From Aureispira sp. (lineage in GTDB: Bacteria; Bacteroidota; Bacteroidia; Chitinophagales; Saprospiraceae), in contig JAAEPD010000015.1 of assembly GCA_024222455.1 (NCBI GenBank), forward strand, positions 1-38,512: a stretch of 38,512 nt of DNA. Direction: 5' to 3'. A program made the position numbers and the translations under genes. Numbering within the stretch: position 1 is the stretch's first letter; the number at the start of each line of letters is the position of its first letter. Shown piece after piece: positions 34,556-38,512 of this stretch. Under the pieces are notes generated by a model. It made no database searches and was not told the DNA's origin. It saw only the letters and a list, made by a program, of their open reading frames with translations.

Positions 34556-36022
34556 ATGAGAAATATATTAAGATCATCAAGCCTTTTTGCATTGGCCTTA
34601 GTCCTTGCTCTAGGAAGTTGTAAGAAAGCATTTGATGAAATGAATATTGACCCTAATAACCCTAGCCAAGTAAACCCTGAATGGGTGTTGACTGCTGCTC
34701 AACGCAATATGATGGAATACACTTGGGATGAGTGGGCTAACGGTCGTTTTGGGATGGTTTATGCTCAATATTGGGCACAAAATCAATATACTTCTGAAAG
34801 TAGATACCAACTACGTGAAGGTGTTAACAATAACTATTGGGCACACTATTATGTAGATTGTTTGGCAAACTTGCAAGAGATCATTAATCTAGCAGAAGTT
34901 CAAACAACGGATGAAGATTTAAAAAATAATCAGATTGCAGTTGCTCGTGTCCTAAAAGTATGGATGTTCCAATTAGTTACTGATATTTATGGAAACGTAC
35001 CTTATTTCAATGCATTGAAAGGACAAGAGGCTACTAATCCTGAGTATGACAGCCAAGATGCTATCTATACAGACCTATTGAAAGAGTTGACTGAAGCTAG
35101 CAACCAAATTAATGTAGTTAAAGGTGGTTATACTACTGGCGATATTATTTATGGTGGAGACATGGGGCAATGGAAGAAATTTGCTAACTCTCTAAAACTT
35201 AGAGTTGCTATGCGTATTGCAGATGTGAAACCTGCTGAAGCTCAAACTGCTGTTGCAGAAGCTGTAAACGCTGGTGTATTCACTTCTAATGCTGACGATG
35301 CATTATTTGCATATACAACTGCTGCTCCTAACAATAATCCAATTAACGAAAACAGAAAAACTCGTGAGGATTTTGCAGTAAGTAACACATTGGTTGATTA
35401 CTTAGATTCTTTAAGTGATCCTCGTTTGGCTGAATATGCTGCTCCTGCTTCGGCTACTAGTACTTATGTAGGTATGACTTATGGTCTATCTGAAGCTAAT
35501 GCTACTGCTGTATCAATGGGTGCTGTATCTCAACCAAGTGCTAAAGTTTTAGCTGCGGATCATCCTGCTGTATTCATGACTTATGCTGAAGTATGTTTCT
35601 TATTGGCAGAAGCTGCTGAAAGAGGTCATGCTGTAGGTGGTACGGCTACAAGTTATTATAACAATGGCATCACTGCATCTATGAACTACTGGGGTATTAC
35701 AGATGGTACAGCTATCAATAACTTTATTGGTCAAACAGCTGTAGACTATGCACAAACTTCAGGTTCTTGGAGAGAGAAAATTGGTCGTCAAAAATGGGTA
35801 GCTCTATACATGCAAGGTATCCAAGGTTGGACCGAATGGAGACGTTTAGACTTCGGTATGCTTCAGCTACCTGCTGATGGTGTATTGGTTGGAACAGGTA
35901 TTCCATTGAGAAGAACCTACCCTTCTGATGAGCAAACGCTAAATTCAGATAGTTACTCTTCTGCTGTATCTACTCAAGGTGCAGACGAATTGTCTACTAA
36001 ACTTTGGTGGGACGCTAACTAA
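34556..36022 (+). CDS. SusD/RagB-family nutrient-binding lipoprotein
   Basis: Translation from ATG at 34,556 gives 488 residues with a lipoprotein signal (LFALALVLALGSC; lipidated Cys is residue 22). An earlier in-frame TTG at 34,529 would add a non-signal-like extension. The body has the SusD/RagB fold signs: an N-terminal FDEMNIDPNNPSQVNPEW, TPR-like helices (VARVLKVWMFQLVTDIYGNVPY), and the C-terminal EVCFLLAEAAERGH and WVALYMQGIQGWTEWRRL. The length and the NPNNP-type start are typical of the SusD_RagB-like branch that partners SusC. The gap to susC is 53 bp without a terminator, so the two form an operon. Confidence 0.95.
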   Translation: MRNILRSSSLFALALVLALGSCKKAFDEMNIDPNNPSQVNPEWVLTAAQRNMMEYTWDEWANGRFGMVYAQYWAQNQYTSESRYQLREGVNNNYWAHYYVDCLANLQEIINLAEVQTTDEDLKNNQIAVARVLKVWMFQLVTDIYGNVPYFNALKGQEATNPEYDSQDAIYTDLLKELTEASNQINVVKGGYTTGDIIYGGDMGQWKKFANSLKLRVAMRIADVKPAEAQTAVAEAVNAGVFTSNADDALFAYTTAAPNNNPINENRKTREDFAVSNTLVDYLDSLSDPRLAEYAAPASATSTYVGMTYGLSEANATAVSMGAVSQPSAKVLAADHPAVFMTYAEVCFLLAEAAERGHAVGGTATSYYNNGITASMNYWGITDGTAINNFIGQTAVDYAQTSGSWREKIGRQKWVALYMQGIQGWTEWRRLDFGMLQLPADGVLVGTGIPLRRTYPSDEQTLNSDSYSSAVSTQGADELSTKLWWDAN

Positions 36023-36048
36023 CAATAAGAGTAGTTCAACAATAAATT

Positions 36049-36076
36049 AGGGCGATCTGAATATTCAGATCGCCCT
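36049..36076 (+). terminator. Terminator of the susC-susD operon
   Basis: A perfect palindrome of 14+14 bases (36,049-36,062 with 36,063-36,076), forming a stem with a tight loop, is followed by TTTTGTTTTAT. It also lies downstream of aspS on the other strand. Confidence 0.85.
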
Positions 36077-36152
36077 TTTGTTTTATCTAGTTAGAAGCTT
36101 AGTGCTAATTATCTACTTTTGAAACGCTTCAAATTAGCATCTTAGGATATTA

Positions 36153-37958
36153 CTACTCTTCTACTTCTTCTTTTACATTTACAGCAATGCTCAACTCATC
36201 CAATTGTTGTTGAGTGATCACAGCCGGAGAACCCATCATAGGATCTTGTGCACGTTGGTTCATAGGGAAAGCAATTACCTCACGAATATTTGGCTCATCT
36301 GCAAAAATCATTACCATACGGTCCAAACCTGGAGCAATACCACCATGAGGAGGAGCACCATATTTGAATGCAGAAATCATGTGTCCAAATTCAGTATCAA
36401 CTACCTCTTTAGAATAGCCAACTACCTCAAATGCTTTGTACATAATATCAGGTCGGTGATTACGAATAGCACCACTTGAAAGCTCAATACCATTACAAAC
36501 GATATCGTATTGGTAAGCATATACATCTTCGTACTTGCCAGTCTCAATAGCTTTGTCCAAAGCCTCCATACCACCTTGAGGCATAGAGAATGGATTGTGG
36601 CAGAAATCCCACTTACCTTCTTCCTCTTCATCCTCTTCGTACATTGGAAAATCAACTATCCAACAGAAAGCTAGAATATTGTCGTCGAGTAAGCCCATTT
36701 TACCAGCAACCCAAACACGTACTTGTCCTAATGCTTTGCCAGTTATTCTACGATCACCCGCACATAAAATAAGACTATCTCCATCTTTTACATCAAACTC
36801 TTCTTTCAATGCTTGAATTTCTGCTTCCGACAATGGTTTCACGATAGAACCTTTTACCGTTCCATCCTCCATATATTGCAACCATCCAATCCCAAAAGCA
36901 CCATTCTTTTTAGCCTCTTTTTGAGCATTGTCATAGAATTTTCTAGACTGTGTAGCTCCACCTTCTACCTTAAAGGCTTTGATTACCTTACCAGTATCAT
37001 ACATTTCTTTATAGACCTTAAAGCCTGAGTCTTTGAATAGATGTGTAATGGTTTTCATCTTCATATCAAAGCGAATATCAGGCTTATCGTTACCATACCA
37101 TTCCATAGAATCTGCAAACTTGATACGAGGGAAAGGTACTTGTACCAACTTTTTGTTAGTTACCTTAGGTATCATGGTTTCAAACATCTCTTCTAGTACC
37201 AAGAACAATTCATCTTGTGTAATAAAAGCCATCTCCATATCCAGCTGATAAAACTCTCCAGGACTACGATCTGCACGAGCATCTTCATCACGGAAACAAG
37301 GTGCTATTTGGAAGTACTTATCAATACCTGAACACATCAACAACTGTTTGTATTGTTGTGGTGCTTGAGGCAATGCATAAAACTTGCCTGGGTGCATACG
37401 ACTAGGCACTACAAAATCTCTAGCTCCTTCAGGAGAACTAGCTGTTAGGATAGGTGTTTGGATTTCCAAGAAACCTTTAGCTGCCAAGAAATTTCTGATC
37501 TCTTGCATTACTTTGAAACGCAAGCGAATATTTTTCTGTAGTTGATCTCTACGCAAATCGATAAAACGATATTTCAAGCGCAACTCTTCATTAGGTGATT
37601 CGTGCAGTTGGAAAGGTAGGTTTTCTACCAAAGAGTCTATTTGCACATTAGTCACTACTACTTCTATCTCCCCTGTCTCCATATCAAGGTTGGCATCCTT
37701 ACCACGATGTTTCACAACACCATCTACAAAAATTACACTTTCTGGGCGTAATGTTTTGGCTTGTGCCAATACTTCTGGGTGTGCATCCGAAAAGACCAAT
37801 TGAGTTTTACCATAATGATCTCGCATGGTGATAAAAATAATATTTTTACTAATAAGACGAATATCGGTAACCCATCCAGCCAACTTTATAGTTTTGCCTT
37901 CATCTGTTCCTCTCAACTCATTGCAATAATGCGTTCTGTATGGAGATTCTACTTTCAT
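36153..37958 (-). CDS. aspS: Aspartyl-tRNA synthetase
   Basis: This 601-residue class II synthetase charges tRNA-Asp with aspartate. Domains: anticodon-binding OB fold (1-108; LAGWVTDIRLISKNIIFI), catalytic core with motif 2 near 219 (FRDEDARADRSPGEF) and motif 3 near 538 (GIAPGLDRMVMI), and the bacterial GAD insertion (about 300-415; ATQSRKFYDNAQKEAKKNG). Length and insertion are those of the bacterial type. The C-terminus is acidic (NVKEEVEE). An acidic loop (EEDEEEEGKW) sits between LDDNILAFCWIVDFPMY and the HNPFSMP segment. Transcription is separated from the upstream minus-strand gene by a strong terminator. Confidence 0.97.
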   Translation of the reverse strand: MKVESPYRTHYCNELRGTDEGKTIKLAGWVTDIRLISKNIIFITMRDHYGKTQLVFSDAHPEVLAQAKTLRPESVIFVDGVVKHRGKDANLDMETGEIEVVVTNVQIDSLVENLPFQLHESPNEELRLKYRFIDLRRDQLQKNIRLRFKVMQEIRNFLAAKGFLEIQTPILTASSPEGARDFVVPSRMHPGKFYALPQAPQQYKQLLMCSGIDKYFQIAPCFRDEDARADRSPGEFYQLDMEMAFITQDELFLVLEEMFETMIPKVTNKKLVQVPFPRIKFADSMEWYGNDKPDIRFDMKMKTITHLFKDSGFKVYKEMYDTGKVIKAFKVEGGATQSRKFYDNAQKEAKKNGAFGIGWLQYMEDGTVKGSIVKPLSEAEIQALKEEFDVKDGDSLILCAGDRRITGKALGQVRVWVAGKMGLLDDNILAFCWIVDFPMYEEDEEEEGKWDFCHNPFSMPQGGMEALDKAIETGKYEDVYAYQYDIVCNGIELSSGAIRNHRPDIMYKAFEVVGYSKEVVDTEFGHMISAFKYGAPPHGGIAPGLDRMVMIFADEPNIREVIAFPMNQRAQDPMMGSPAVITQQQLDELSIAVNVKEEVEE

Positions 37959-38003
37959 GTTGATTAATTTGATTCATTAAAATTTTAGAAGCCACAAAAT
38001 AAA

Positions 38004-38035
38004 AAAGACTTTATTGAAATTTCAATAAAGTCTTT
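38004..38035 (-). terminator. Terminator upstream of aspS
   Basis: A perfect 15-bp stem (38,004-38,018 with 38,021-38,035) has a two-base loop. On the minus strand it is followed by TTTATTTTGTGG. It ends transcripts of the partial gene at 38,092. Confidence 0.85.
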
Positions 38036-38091
38036 GAATTAAATCACTTATTCTATAAAATAATTCCAACCTACTCCAAATAGGTCAGTGA

Positions 38092-38512
38092 TTACTTGTC
38101 TTTTGGTGGTTTTTGGCTAGTATTTTTCTTACCCAAAAGGTGATAACGCATCAAGATTTCGTTCAACTCAGTCAAAGTTGTACCATCTTTTACGATACGA
38201 ACACCCATTATTTGAGGAATCAATCTTGTAGTCTGATCATACAACTTATATTTAATTGTTGACATTCCTTGCATAATAGCTTGAATAGCCGCTCCACTAA
38301 TCTCACTAGGCAATGGAATAACAGAAGTAATCTCAGGATCATGCAATCCAATAGCTTCCATTCTCAACGAGCCATAAGCTTTACGCTCTTTTACAGCCAT
38401 TCCGATAGTAAACAAATCACCAAGATTGATATCGTCTGCTCTAGAAGAGATATTAGCTTCTACTCTAAAACCAACACCTACACAAGCCTCTCCTACTATA
38501 TCACCTTGTTGA
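38092..38512 (-). CDS. 3' part of an unrecognised gene, 5' end beyond the window
   Basis: The frame stays open from the stop at 38,092 to the window edge, giving about 139 visible codons, with no start needed inside the window. The visible part reads like a soluble domain (VGEACVGVGFRVEAN, GLHDPEITSVIPLPSEISG, TTLTELNEILMRYHLLG) and ends in a Lys/Pro-rich tail (KNTSQKPPKDK). I do not recognise the family. The even codon use and the strong terminator after it support a real gene. Confidence 0.75.
   Translation of the reverse strand, partial: QQGDIVGEACVGVGFRVEANISSRADDINLGDLFTIGMAVKERKAYGSLRMEAIGLHDPEITSVIPLPSEISGAAIQAIMQGMSTIKYKLYDQTTRLIPQIMGVRIVKDGTTLTELNEILMRYHLLGKKNTSQKPPKDK

Overview
The window looks like a chromosomal segment of a low-GC member of the Bacteroidota, probably a Saprospiria-type marine or gliding bacterium. 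The evidence is several very large secreted proteins with type IX secretion (T9SS) C-terminal sorting domains, a SusC/SusD outer-membrane pair, a histidine kinase with a periplasmic two-component propeller, and promoter -7 boxes of the Bacteroidota form TAnnTTTG. The class-level placement is an inference; the phylum is well supported. No tRNA, rRNA, CRISPR array, insertion sequence or phage gene was recognised.

Layout. (1) 1-11,746: four secreted-protein genes. They are a leucine-rich-repeat T9SS protein (+) with an odd 5' end, a small secreted protein of unknown function (-), a triplicated beta-helix T9SS protein (-) and a beta-helix/LamG T9SS protein (-). (2) 11,914-15,675: a divergent LytTR response regulator / LytS-type sensor kinase pair. 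Upstream of the two large T9SS genes sit helically phased copies of GAATGG at 20-21 bp spacing, which resemble operators for this regulator. (3) 15,860-28,649: eight genes, all on the minus strand and read from high to low coordinates. They encode an OmpA-like protein, a membrane-anchored acidic coiled-coil protein with a C-terminal helix-hairpin-helix, a CHAT protease, a stand-alone STAND NTPase, three paralogous membrane proteins, and a large caspase-family (C14) protein. (4) 29,195-30,736: dnaB. (5) 31,224-36,022: a susC-susD pair. (6) 36,153-38,512: aspS and the 3' part of an unrecognised gene.

The most interesting region is (3). The three paralogous membrane proteins begin with a segment (consensus 'SHDxLAKxxYE', later 'YY...LLKxDDL', then a basic patch and a transmembrane helix). 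In single-chain Bacteroidota STAND proteins this segment directly follows the NTPase and winged helix. Here the NTPase gene stops exactly before that segment. The system therefore looks like a split STAND receptor with one NTPase and three alternative membrane arms, bracketed by two different caspase-fold proteases (CHAT upstream, C14 caspase downstream). Two arms keep the short helical segment that normally precedes a WD40 sensor but have no WD40 repeats; the third carries an Ig-like domain instead. A defence or programmed-cell-death role is inferred from the family combination, not shown by the sequence. An intrinsic terminator between the first and second arm genes suggests at least two transcription units.
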